A DNA stretch of 49,861 nucleotides, taken from Thauera sp. (GTDB lineage Bacteria; Pseudomonadota; Gammaproteobacteria; Burkholderiales; Rhodocyclaceae). This document shows, piece by piece, positions 1-10,200 of the stretch. The DNA lies in the NCBI GenBank assembly GCA_024710965.1, contig JANJTU010000166.1:1-49861 (forward strand). The letters are read 5' to 3'. Under the pieces are notes generated by a model. It searched no databases. It had not been told where the DNA came from and saw nothing but the letters and a program-made list of their open reading frames with translations. The first letter of the stretch is position 1. The number at the start of each line of letters is the position of its first letter. The position numbers and the translations under genes were made by a program.

Positions 1-1515
<1,515 letters not shown>

Positions 1516-1749
1516 GAGATTAAGGCTCTGGTATTGGGTTTGCAGTTGCGGGCGGATCGGGAAAAGAACGCGCGCGGGGACCGCACTGCTGAGCTCGACC
1601 GAATCGGGAAGGACGCAAGGATACGTGCTTTGGTGAGGTCCGAAGGGTCAATCGGCGAGCGGGCCGATCTCCGGGGGCGTGCCTTGTACCGGGTCGCCCG
1701 GGGCGGTGCGGACGTGCGGCCTACTTGCCGCGCTCGAGTGTACTATCTG

Positions 1750-1767
1750 CCCTTGCTCACTCAAGGG
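1750..1767 (+). promoter_or_regulatory. Inverted repeat just upstream of the hflX start
   Basis: CCCTTG (1750-1755) and CAAGGG (1762-1767) form a perfect 6-bp inverted repeat with a 6-nt loop, ending 13 nt before the chosen hflX ATG. The right arm is purine-rich and is the only Shine-Dalgarno-like stretch nearby, so a hairpin could limit ribosome access. Function is inferred. Confidence 0.3.
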
Positions 1768-1780
1768 ATGCAATCTCCTA

Positions 1781-3136
1781 ATGCAAAGGGAAGGCCAGGA
1801 ACAATCCAGGTACGCCGTCGTGGCGGCCGTACAGCTGCCGAATGTGAGCGACGTCGAGTTCGAGGCCTCACTGACCGAGCTCCGCGAACTCGCGAAAACA
1901 TTGGGGCTTCAGGTCGTCCATACCTTCACCCAGAAGCGTTCCGGCTTCGACACGACCGCCTACCTGGGGGTCGGCAAGCGGCAGGAGATCCAACAGTTCG
2001 TCAATGGCGGCGCCGCGTTCGCCGGTCTGGATGAAACGGCTCCGGCCCCCGTCAACGGCAAGGCTCGCGAGATCGACGCGATACTGGTCGACCACGAGAT
2101 CTCGCCGTCGCAGGCGCGCAACCTCGAGCTGGAGGTGGGGTGCGAGGTGATGGACCGGACCATGGTCATCCTCGAGATCTTCCATCGCAACGCGCGCTCC
2201 CGCGCGGCACGCGCACAGGTGGAGATTGCGCGCCTGGGCTACATGGCGCCGCGCCTGCGCGAGGCGGCGAAGCTCGCGGGACCGCAAGGGCGGCAGCGCA
2301 GCGGCACCGGCGGTCGGGGGGCCGGCGAATCGCACACCGAGCTGGATCGACGCAAAGTGCGAGACCGCATCGCCGAACTGCAAGCGGAAATCGATGCGAT
2401 GGAGGTCGAGCGCAAGACGCAGCGCGCGCGGCGGCAAGGGCGCCAGGGTCTCGCCGGTGTCGCGCTCGTCGGCTACACGAACGCCGGCAAGTCCACCCTG
2501 ATGCGGGCGCTCACCGGCAGCGAGGTGCTGGTCGCGAACAAGCTTTTCGCGACGCTCGACACCACCGTGCGGGTCCTCCACCCGGAGAGCGTGCCGCGGG
2601 TACTCGTCAGCGACACGGTCGGTTTCATCAAGAACCTGCCGCATGGGCTCGTCGCGTCATTCAAGTCGACGCTCGATGAAGCGCTGGATGCCGCGCTGCT
2701 GCTCCACGTCATCGATGCCAGCGACCCCGGGTTCGAGCGCCAGCTGGAGGTCACGGACCACGTGCTCGAAGAGATCGGCGCCGATGTCCTGCCGCGGCTG
2801 CGCGTCTTCAACAAGATCGACCACGTTGGCGATGCCGTGGAGCAAGTCGAACGCGAAGCGGCATTGCGGGCGCAGTACCCGGACTGCGTCGTGATGAGCG
2901 CCCGTCGCCCGGACGATGTCGCGAAGCTGCGTCAGAGGATCGTCGCGTTCTTCCAGCAGGATCTTGTCGCAGCTGAACTTTTCCTGCCCTGGTCGGCCCA
3001 GCAATGGCGCAGGGACATCTACGCAAACTGCGAGGTGGTGGAGGAGCGCGCGGACGACGAGGGCGCCTTCTTCCACGTTCGCGGCGAACGCGACGCGGTG
3101 GAGAGCCTGCGCGAGCGGTTCGAGCGGGTGCGATGA
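1781..3136 (+). CDS. hflX: GTPase HflX
   Basis: Ribosome-associated GTPase that splits stalled or heat-damaged 70S ribosomes. 451 residues with the chosen ATG (MQREGQEQSRYAVV). An upstream in-frame ATG at 1679 would add a cysteine-rich stretch unlike the family and is not preferred. The N-terminal HflX domain holds DAILVDHEISPSQARNLE, followed by a Gly/Arg-rich segment and a coiled-coil linker (ELDRRKVRDRIAELQAEI). The G domain has G1 GYTNAGKST (231-239), G3 DTVGFI and G4 NKID. In many betaproteobacteria hflX lies in an hfq-hflX-hflKC cluster; this copy stands alone, so it may be a second paralog (inference). An ABC-F gene lies divergently upstream and a P-loop protein 157 bp downstream. Confidence 0.92.
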   Translation: MQREGQEQSRYAVVAAVQLPNVSDVEFEASLTELRELAKTLGLQVVHTFTQKRSGFDTTAYLGVGKRQEIQQFVNGGAAFAGLDETAPAPVNGKAREIDAILVDHEISPSQARNLELEVGCEVMDRTMVILEIFHRNARSRAARAQVEIARLGYMAPRLREAAKLAGPQGRQRSGTGGRGAGESHTELDRRKVRDRIAELQAEIDAMEVERKTQRARRQGRQGLAGVALVGYTNAGKSTLMRALTGSEVLVANKLFATLDTTVRVLHPESVPRVLVSDTVGFIKNLPHGLVASFKSTLDEALDAALLLHVIDASDPGFERQLEVTDHVLEEIGADVLPRLRVFNKIDHVGDAVEQVEREAALRAQYPDCVVMSARRPDDVAKLRQRIVAFFQQDLVAAELFLPWSAQQWRRDIYANCEVVEERADDEGAFFHVRGERDAVESLRERFERVR

Positions 3137-3293
3137 ACTGAGCGTGTGAATTGACGTCCTTTCCGGGACTATCGCCAGTTCGCATCGATCGGCTGTGCAA
3201 CGCTTGCCGGCGCTGCTGCAACCTGGCTGCTGGCACATCGCTCCTTGCCGCGCGGCTGGGCGAGCGAGGCTGTGACAGGAGGGCGCGCCGACG

Positions 3294-5027
3294 ATGAATG
3301 AGGGACTGTCGACAACGGTCGAGAACGCGTGGAACCCGGGGGTCTCGAGCAGGATTCCGCACCCGTTCCAGGGCCTCGAGACCATCAGCCGGCCGGAATG
3401 CGTCTTCCCTGAGCCCGAGCTGGTCGACGATTTCGGTCGGCTCACCGGGCTGCCACGCGAGGAGCTGGTGCTCTTTCGACCGTCGCGCCTGGCCCTGCAC
3501 GAACTCATCGTCCGGGTGACCGCGGACATCGCGGTCCCCGAAGGCCCCTCGGAAGAGATCTTCGGGCAGAACTTCCGCAGGATCGCCGGGAGCATCCTCT
3601 CGACCTACCTGGCGCCCCATCTCGAACGGTTCGACCACATCCACGAGACGCTGCGCAGGCGGGTGTTCGCGCACGTGCTCGCCATCCTGAACGAGCGGCT
3701 CGGGGCACCACCTGCCGCCCGTCCGCCGTCCTTGCTGGCGAAGTGGTTCGGCCGGGCGGCGCCCGCACCTTTGCCGCACGGCACACCGGCCGAGCGCGAG
3801 CATCGGGTGCTCACCGGCTTCAGGACCGAGGGCCTGGCTGCAAGCGACGCCTTCGAGCGCGCCGTGTTCCGCAGCCTCTATCGGGTACTGGGCGCGGTGC
3901 TGGCCGCCAACGGCCGGCTGGGTGCGGACCATGCCCTGCTCGCCGAGATCGTCACGCGCCACGTCTGCAACACCTACGGCAGTCGCCTGATCGGCGCCGA
4001 GATCGAACCGCTGGTTGCGGCCGCCATCGAGCGCGAGGGCTATCCGCGCGTGCCGACCCGCGCCGCGCCGGTGCTGATCAGCCTGAAGGGGCCGTCGGCG
4101 GCGGGCAAGAGCTCGATCCGGCCGATGCTCAAGCGCCTGATGCACGACAGCGGCATCGAGTCGGACGGCTATGCGACGATCAGCCCGGATGTCTGGCGCC
4201 GCCTGCTGCTCGACTATGAAGCGCTCGGCGACGCCTACAAGTACGCCGGCCATCTCACTAGCCGCGAGTTGATGGTGATCGATGCAAAGCTCGATCGCTA
4301 CATCCGGGACAGGGCGAACCGGGTCCGGGCCATTCCGCACCTGCTCGTCGACCGCTTCCGTTTCGACAGTTTCTCGACGCAGGAGATCGGGCGCGTCCTG
4401 CAGCGGACCTACACCCAGTACGTCTCCACCATTCACATGTACTTCATCGTGACGCCGCCCGAGGAAACCGTGGAGCGCGGCTGGCAGCGCGCGCTCGAGC
4501 GCGGCCGCTACAAGGCGGTGGAGGATTTCCTCGGCCACTGCGTCGAAGCCTACAGCGGCATGCCGCGGGTGCTGTTCCGGTGGCTCGGTTACGCCAACGT
4601 GGACTTCCGCTATTACTTCCTCGACAACCGGGTGCCCAAGGGCGAGTTCCCGACCCCGATCGCCACCGGCGACCGTGACTGCATGGCGGTCTATGACCCC
4701 GAGGGGCTGGCCAACATCGATCGCTACCAGAAGATCAACGTCAACGCGCGCTGCCGCGAGGAGGTCTACCCGGACGGTGAGGAGCTCGCCGTCGGCAACA
4801 ACGTCGGCTTCCTGCGCCAGTGTCTGCGCGCGCTACCGTGCGTGCGCTTTTTCGATGGGCCGGACGGCCGTGCCTACCTCGAGTGTTCGAAGGGCAGTTT
4901 CCGCGTCCTCGATCCAGCGCTTCTTGCGAGCGTCTCGCGCCGGGCGGGCACGCGTGCCGTCCTGCGGGAGATTGCGCCATCGCTGGTGATCTCGGATCAG
5001 GGCCGGGCGGGGCCGGCCGCGGGTTGA
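3294..5027 (+). CDS. Uncharacterised P-loop (zeta-toxin/kinase-like) protein
   Basis: 577 residues, no signal peptide or membrane segment. The start is fixed by a good ribosome-binding site (ACAGGAGGG, 3275-3283). The N-terminal ~255 residues are alpha-helical-looking and unrecognised. A P-loop follows: VLISLKG then Walker A GPSAAGKSS (266-274). Next comes TISPDVWRRLLLDY (about 296-308), laid out like the substrate-binding Asp/Arg segment of zeta-toxin or AAA_33 kinases, then a conserved-looking LLVDRFRFDSFS and a C-terminal domain of ~180 residues. It probably phosphorylates or binds a nucleotide-linked substrate, but the substrate cannot be read from sequence. No antitoxin-like small gene adjoins it. 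It lies 157 bp after hflX and could be co-transcribed. Confidence 0.8.
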   Translation: MNEGLSTTVENAWNPGVSSRIPHPFQGLETISRPECVFPEPELVDDFGRLTGLPREELVLFRPSRLALHELIVRVTADIAVPEGPSEEIFGQNFRRIAGSILSTYLAPHLERFDHIHETLRRRVFAHVLAILNERLGAPPAARPPSLLAKWFGRAAPAPLPHGTPAEREHRVLTGFRTEGLAASDAFERAVFRSLYRVLGAVLAANGRLGADHALLAEIVTRHVCNTYGSRLIGAEIEPLVAAAIEREGYPRVPTRAAPVLISLKGPSAAGKSSIRPMLKRLMHDSGIESDGYATISPDVWRRLLLDYEALGDAYKYAGHLTSRELMVIDAKLDRYIRDRANRVRAIPHLLVDRFRFDSFSTQEIGRVLQRTYTQYVSTIHMYFIVTPPEETVERGWQRALERGRYKAVEDFLGHCVEAYSGMPRVLFRWLGYANVDFRYYFLDNRVPKGEFPTPIATGDRDCMAVYDPEGLANIDRYQKINVNARCREEVYPDGEELAVGNNVGFLRQCLRALPCVRFFDGPDGRAYLECSKGSFRVLDPALLASVSRRAGTRAVLREIAPSLVISDQGRAGPAAG

Positions 5028-5050
5028 GCGAGCACGGCGCCGGTCCAGGT

Positions 5051-5096
5051 CGCCGTGGCCGAGTGCATGCAAACGGCCGTCGGCGCGGCCACGGCG
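5051..5096. terminator. Long inverted repeat between convergent genes
   Basis: CGCCGTGGCC (5051-5060) pairs perfectly with GGCCACGGCG (5087-5096), a 10-bp stem with a 26-nt loop. It lies in the 145-bp gap between the convergent P-loop gene and the minus-strand hypothetical gene. A bidirectional terminator is the simplest reading, although no T-tract follows. Confidence 0.4.
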
Positions 5097-5172
5097 GAGG
5101 AGATTCGCCGCGTCTTCACGGTGCTGGTGCCCTCCGGTTGCGCCGCTGCAATGTCCACCAACACCGGAGCGG

Positions 5173-5688
5173 TCACGAATCGTCGCGCTCCGGCCGCCGG
5201 AAATCGTCCTCGATCCAGGCCTGCGCCGTGGCGGTGGTGAGCTTGAAATCGGGCCGCACCCGCACCTGCGCGATGGGCTCACCGCCCTCATCGACGGCGC
5301 CGAGCAGGGCGTAGGGCTCGTATTCGTCGGCAACGATGTCGAGGGTCACCTGCCACTGAGCATCGCGCGCAAACACCGTCAGGCGCTTGTGCAGGCGGGC
5401 GCGCATTTGCTGCTCATGGCGCTGCAACACCTCGGAGGCGGTCTTGACCAGGGTGTTGAAAGCGGTTTGATCGAGCGGCTTCGGGTTCTTCTTGTCGCGT
5501 CCCATCGTCCAGGGGCCGACCAGCGCCGGCTCGGATTCGCCGTCCTTGAACATGGCGACCGCCCAGCCGTCATCGTCTTCGTTCTTGATGACGCGGGCCA
5601 TCCAGCCGTTGTCGTGCCACAGGCGGTCCTCACGGATGGCCGGGGCGGGATCAGGGCTGGCAAGGGCTGCGGTGTCGGTGGGGGTCAT
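5173..5688 (-). CDS. Conserved-looking hypothetical protein
   Basis: 171 residues, acidic and soluble, no signal peptide. The N-terminal half contains the tryptophan-rich stretch RLWHDNGWMARVIKNEDDDGW, followed by KDGESEPALVGPWTMGRDKKNPKPLD. The middle is a helical segment (FNTLVKTASEVLQRHEQQ) and the C-terminal part looks like beta strand (WQVTLDIVADEYEPYALLGAVDE). I do not recognise a family. Codon use matches its neighbours, and the gene is convergent with the P-loop gene. The next gene on the same strand ends outside any overlap and starts its own transcript. Coding status rests on frame length and amino-acid composition. Confidence 0.72.
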   Translation of the reverse strand: MTPTDTAALASPDPAPAIREDRLWHDNGWMARVIKNEDDDGWAVAMFKDGESEPALVGPWTMGRDKKNPKPLDQTAFNTLVKTASEVLQRHEQQMRARLHKRLTVFARDAQWQVTLDIVADEYEPYALLGAVDEGGEPIAQVRVRPDFKLTTATAQAWIEDDFRRPERDDS

Positions 5689-5742
5689 GGGCGTGCGGTC
5701 GATGGGCGGGGACAGCAGGGTAGCCGGGCCGAGTGTGTCTGG

Positions 5743-7107
5743 CTAGCCGTCGGCCGCTTGGGCCGCGCCGGCGCGCGACGCCTCGATCGCGTGCCTGGCA
5801 CGCAAGGCCAGCGCGCGATTGAAGGGGTTCGCGGCCTTCAGTGCGCTGCGCTCGGCCGCCAGGGCCGCGGCAAGCCGGCCCTGGCCGGCACGCAGCGCCG
5901 CCTCGACCAAGGTCAGGTGGATCACGTCGCGCTGGGCATGGCTGCCGCCGAAACGCTGGGCGACGGTGCGCACCGCCTGCAGCAGGTCCACCGCGCGGCC
6001 GTAGTCGCCGCGGCCGAAGGCTTCGAGCGCGCGGCACAGCGGCAGCCCCACCTCGCGGCTCATCATGGCGTTGGTGCCGCTGCCCGCGGCGCGGCGCTCG
6101 AGGGTGGCGAGCAGGGCCTGCGCGGCAGGCTCGTCGGCGCAGGCAACGAAGGCCATCATCGCGTGGAAGTCGTTGAAGGCGTAGTAACCATGCTCGACGG
6201 TGGGTGCCCAGGCCTGCGCCAGCTCGTGCCAGCGCGCGCCGGTGTCGACGCCGCGCAGGTGCAGCCGCCACAGCAGGGCGGCGGCGTCGATCAGCTCCAG
6301 CACGACGGTCGACGGGCGCGGGCGGATCGCACCGTCGTACAGTTCGAGTGCGCGCCCGGTGTCCCCGAGATCGAGGTGGTAGAGCGCGAGGTGCCACCAG
6401 TTGTGGAAGGCGAAGGCGTTGTCGATCGCCCAGTCGCCCTCGCGCTCGGTCAGCCAGCGGATGCCGTCGGTCTGGCGGTCCTGCATCTCCATGACGTGCG
6501 CGCCGGCATGGATCGCCCACGGGTCGCGCGGGTTGAGCTCCACCGCGCACCGTGCCGTGTGCTCGGCCTGGTCGTAGAGCGCGGTTTCCTCGAGGCCGAA
6601 GGCGTACATGCCAAGGACGTAGCCGTAGCCGGCCACGTCCGCGTCCCAGTGCGGCAGCACCCGCGCGACGCGGTCGCGCAACATCGAGGACTGGCCGAGG
6701 TAGAAGTCGCCGAGGTGGGCGAACTGCAGCGCCAGGCTGTCGCGGGGCGCTTCGAGCAGCACCGCGCTCCAGCGCTCGACCGCCGCGGCGAAGTCGCCCT
6801 CGAGCCAGGCGCGCACTGCGGCGATGTGGCCGCGCTCGCGCGCGTTGGCGTGCGCCCACAGCGCTTCGGCGGCTTCCACGCTGTGGCGCAGCTCGGGCTC
6901 GAGCGCCTTGTCGGTGCAGGCGGCCAGCACGCCGGCACGGAAGCAGTGCCCCATGACGAAGTCCGGCTCGTCGGCGAGGGCCTTGTCGATGGTCGCGATC
7001 GGGTCGCCGAAGTAGCCATGAAAGAGATCGGCGGCGGTTTCCAGACGCTCCAGCGCGGCATGGCTTGCGCTCGATACGGGGACGCCACGACAGTCGGTGA
7101 GGTTCAT
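5743..7107 (-). CDS. TTC38-like tetratricopeptide repeat protein
   Basis: 454 residues built of helical repeats, cytoplasmic, no signal peptide. Recognisable TTC38-family segments are FVMGHCFRAGVLA, ERGHIAAVRAWLEGDFAAAVERWSAVL, RDPWAIHAGAHVMEMQ and the family hallmark HNWWHLALYHLDLGD near residue 240. The family has no settled biochemical role; TPR proteins usually mediate protein contacts. The start is supported by AAGGAG about 9 nt upstream of ATG 7107. It is transcribed divergently from the BTAD regulator with a 189-bp shared region carrying repeated GCGTGA motifs, so it is a plausible target of that regulator (inference). Confidence 0.82.
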   Translation of the reverse strand: MNLTDCRGVPVSSASHAALERLETAADLFHGYFGDPIATIDKALADEPDFVMGHCFRAGVLAACTDKALEPELRHSVEAAEALWAHANARERGHIAAVRAWLEGDFAAAVERWSAVLLEAPRDSLALQFAHLGDFYLGQSSMLRDRVARVLPHWDADVAGYGYVLGMYAFGLEETALYDQAEHTARCAVELNPRDPWAIHAGAHVMEMQDRQTDGIRWLTEREGDWAIDNAFAFHNWWHLALYHLDLGDTGRALELYDGAIRPRPSTVVLELIDAAALLWRLHLRGVDTGARWHELAQAWAPTVEHGYYAFNDFHAMMAFVACADEPAAQALLATLERRAAGSGTNAMMSREVGLPLCRALEAFGRGDYGRAVDLLQAVRTVAQRFGGSHAQRDVIHLTLVEAALRAGQGRLAAALAAERSALKAANPFNRALALRARHAIEASRAGAAQAADG

Positions 7108-7179
7108 GAGCTGCTCCTTGCGCTGCGGCCCGGGGATCGGGCTACGGCGGCATTGTCGGCAGCCGGCGTCCCGGTTCCG

Positions 7180-7207
7180 TCACGCGTAGCGTGAAATTGG
7201 CGTGAAA
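7180..7207. promoter_or_regulatory. Candidate operator: repeated GCGTGA elements
   Basis: TCACGC (7180-7185), a GTA spacer and GCGTGA (7189-7194) form a perfect inverted repeat. GCGTGAAA then occurs twice in direct orientation (7189-7196 and 7200-7207) separated by TTG, an 11-bp period of about one helical turn. The array lies between the divergent TPR gene and the BTAD regulator gene, where an autoregulatory site would be expected. The binding protein is inferred. Confidence 0.5.
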
Positions 7208-7296
7208 GTGCAGGCTTCCCATTGAACGGGAGGCAGCGCCGGCAACCGCGCACCGCTGCGGAGCGGACTAGAATTCGGTCATCACGGAGGAGACAG

Positions 7297-10200
7297 GTGG
7301 CTGCCCTACGCCTCAACCTGCTGGGCGGGTTCGAGCTGCTGTCCGGCAGCGGCACGCCGCTGCCCTTGCCGCCCCGGAAGGCCAGGGCACTGCTCGCTTA
7401 CCTGGCCCTGGGCGGATCGCGTCCGCATGCGCGCGACAAGCTCGCCGCGCTGCTCTGGGCGGACAGCGCCGATGCCCAGGCGCGCACCAGCCTGCGCCAG
7501 GCCCTGGCCGCCATCCGCAAGGCGTTCGGCGAGGACGACTGCCTCCGCGCCGACACGCAGACGGTGGCGACCACGGCCGAGCTGCTGGCGGTCGACGTGC
7601 AGGAGTTCGAGCGGCTGGTCGCCGAAGGCGGGCAGGCCGCGCTGTGGCGGGCCGTCGAGCTCTATGCCGGGGACCTGCTCGAGGGCTTCGCCATCGACGC
7701 GCCCGGCTTCGAGAGCTGGCTCGGGGCGCAGCAGGAACGCCTGCGCCGGCTGGCGGTGAACGCCCTGGCGCGGCTCGCCGACGAGCACGCGAAGCATGGC
7801 CAGGTCGAGCTCGCGATCGCCGCGGCGACCCGTCTCGTCGCCCTCGACCCGCTGCACGAGAAGACCCACTGCCTGCTGATGCGGCTCTACCTCAAGCAGG
7901 GCCGCCAGACCGCGGCGCTCAAGCAGTATCGACTCTGCAGGGAGATCCTGCAGCGCGAACTGGGTGTCTCGCCCGAGACCGAGACCGATCAGCTCCATCG
8001 CGAGATCCTGCAGCAGCGGCGCGCGGGGCAGGGGGCCGAGCCGGCGAGCGCGGGCCGCGAGGCCGCTGCCGCGGCGCCCGTCGCCGCCGGCACGCAGTTG
8101 CGCGAGGCCGTCGTGCTGGTGGCCGAGCTCGTCGGGCTGGCGGGAGGCGAACGCGGCGGGAGTGTGGAGGCGGCCCACGACTTGTTGGGCCGCTATCGCA
8201 GCCGCACGGACGCCATCGTCCAGCAGTATGGAGGGTGCATCGCGAGCCGCATCGGCGGGCGCCTGGTGGCGGTGTTCGGTGCGCCGACGGCCTCGGGCAA
8301 CGACGCCGACCATGGTGTGCGTGCCGCCCTGGGCATCGCCCGGGCCGTGGCGGAACTGGGCGTCGCCCAGCCCCCCGCGCTGCAGGCGCGGATCGGTATC
8401 GCCAGCGGCCGGGTGCTGGCGGAGCAGCAGGCTGGCGCGCTCTTCGTCACCGGCGAGCCCCTCGCTCTGGCGACGCGCATCATGGAAGGGGCCACGCCCG
8501 CCGAGGTCTGGATTGCGGAGCCGGTGCACGCCGCGCTGGCGACACGCCTCGATGCACAGCGCCGGGCCGATGTGCGCGCGGAGGACAAGTGGCTGAAGGT
8601 CTGGCAGGTCACGAGCTGTGGCGGCCCGGAACACGTCGCGTCGCTGCCCCTGGTCGGGCGGCAGGCGGAACTGGACCAACTCGCCGGTCTTGCCGGCGAT
8701 TGCGTCACCCACCGCCGCGGCAAGGTCGTGCTGATTCGCGGCGAGGCCGGAATCGGCAAGAGCCGCCTGATGCAGGAGTTCGCCCGCCAGGCATGCGGGC
8801 AGGGCCTGAGCTGCCACAAGGCGCTCGTGTTCGACGTCAACGGCGAGGGTGAGCAGGATCCGGTGCTGCAGTTGCTGCGCAGCCTGCTCGGCCTCGAGGT
8901 CGCGACGGACGGGGAGGCCTTGTGTGCGGCCATCGATCGGGTGTGCGCCGGCAGCGTCCTTGACCCGCAGCAGCAGATCGTCATCCACCCGACCCTGGGC
9001 GCGCCGCAGCCGGCGGCGCTCGCGGCGCTCTACACGGCGATGGATGGCGAAGCCCGCCAGCGGGCGACGCAAGGCCTGCTCTGCAAGCTCGCACAATCCG
9101 CCTGCCTGCATGCGCCACGGTTGATTCAGGTGGAGGACATCCACTGGGCGACGCGCGAGACGCTCGCCCACCTCGCCGCGCTGGCCGCAAGCGCGCGCGC
9201 CAGCCCGCTGCTGCTGATGTTGAGCACGCGCGACGATGTGGACCCGATCGACGCCGCCTGGCGTGCCGCCGCGCGTGGCCCGGGCTTCACCGTCATCGAT
9301 CTGGCGCCGCTGGATGAGGCCGAGGCGGTCGAGATGGCCACGCATTATCCGTGCACCGACGGTGTGCGGCGGCGCTCGTGCATCGAACGGGCGCAAGGCA
9401 ACCCGCTCTTTCTCGACCAGTTGCTGCGCAGCGCGGAATCGGGCCACGGGCCGCTGCCCGGCTCGGTGCAGAGCATCGTCCTCGCGCGCATGGACCGGCT
9501 CGCGCCGAGCGTTCGCGAAACGCTGCAGGCGGCGTCGGTGCTGGGACAGCAGTTCTCGCTGGCGGCGTTGCGCAATCTGGCCGAGGCGGCCGACGAAGCC
9601 TGCGCGCGGCTGGTCGAGCAGGTGCTGATCCGGCGCGAGGGGGAGGGTTTCCTCTTCATCCACGCGCTGGTGCAGGAGGCGGTGTATGCCTCCATCCTGA
9701 GATCGCGGAAGTGCGAACTGCATGCCCGCGCCGCGCAGTGGTACGCCGATCACGACCCCATCCTGCATGCCGAGCACCTGGATCTGGCGGCCGACGCCGG
9801 CGCCGCGCCAGCCTACCTCGCCGCCGCGCGTGCGCAGGCGCACAAGTATCGGCACGAGCGCGCACTGCGCTTGGCCGAACGCGCCCTCGCCCTCGCCGCG
9901 GACGCAGCACTGAAGTTCGAGGCGCTGGCCCTGCGCGGCCGTCTGCTGCTCGACCTGGGGCGGGTCGAGCAGGCGGTCGACGCTTACCGGGCCGGTGCGA
10001 CCCTGGCGACGACCGGCGCCCATCGACGGCGGGCACTGACGGGCCTGGCGGCGGCCTTGCGCATCTGCGACCGGCATCGGGAGGCCTTGGCCGCGCTGGA
10101 CGAGGGGCTGGCGGTGGAAGGCGAGCCAGCGACGGTCGGCGAGCTGGCGGAGCTCCACCTGCTGCGCGGCAACCTGTACTTTCCGCTGGGCGACATCGAA

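Noticed and set aside
3294-5688. Toxin-antitoxin pair made of the P-loop protein and the neighbouring 171-residue protein
   Set aside because: The genes are convergent and separated by a hairpin, the P-loop protein is far larger than zeta toxins, and the neighbour does not resemble epsilon-type antitoxins.
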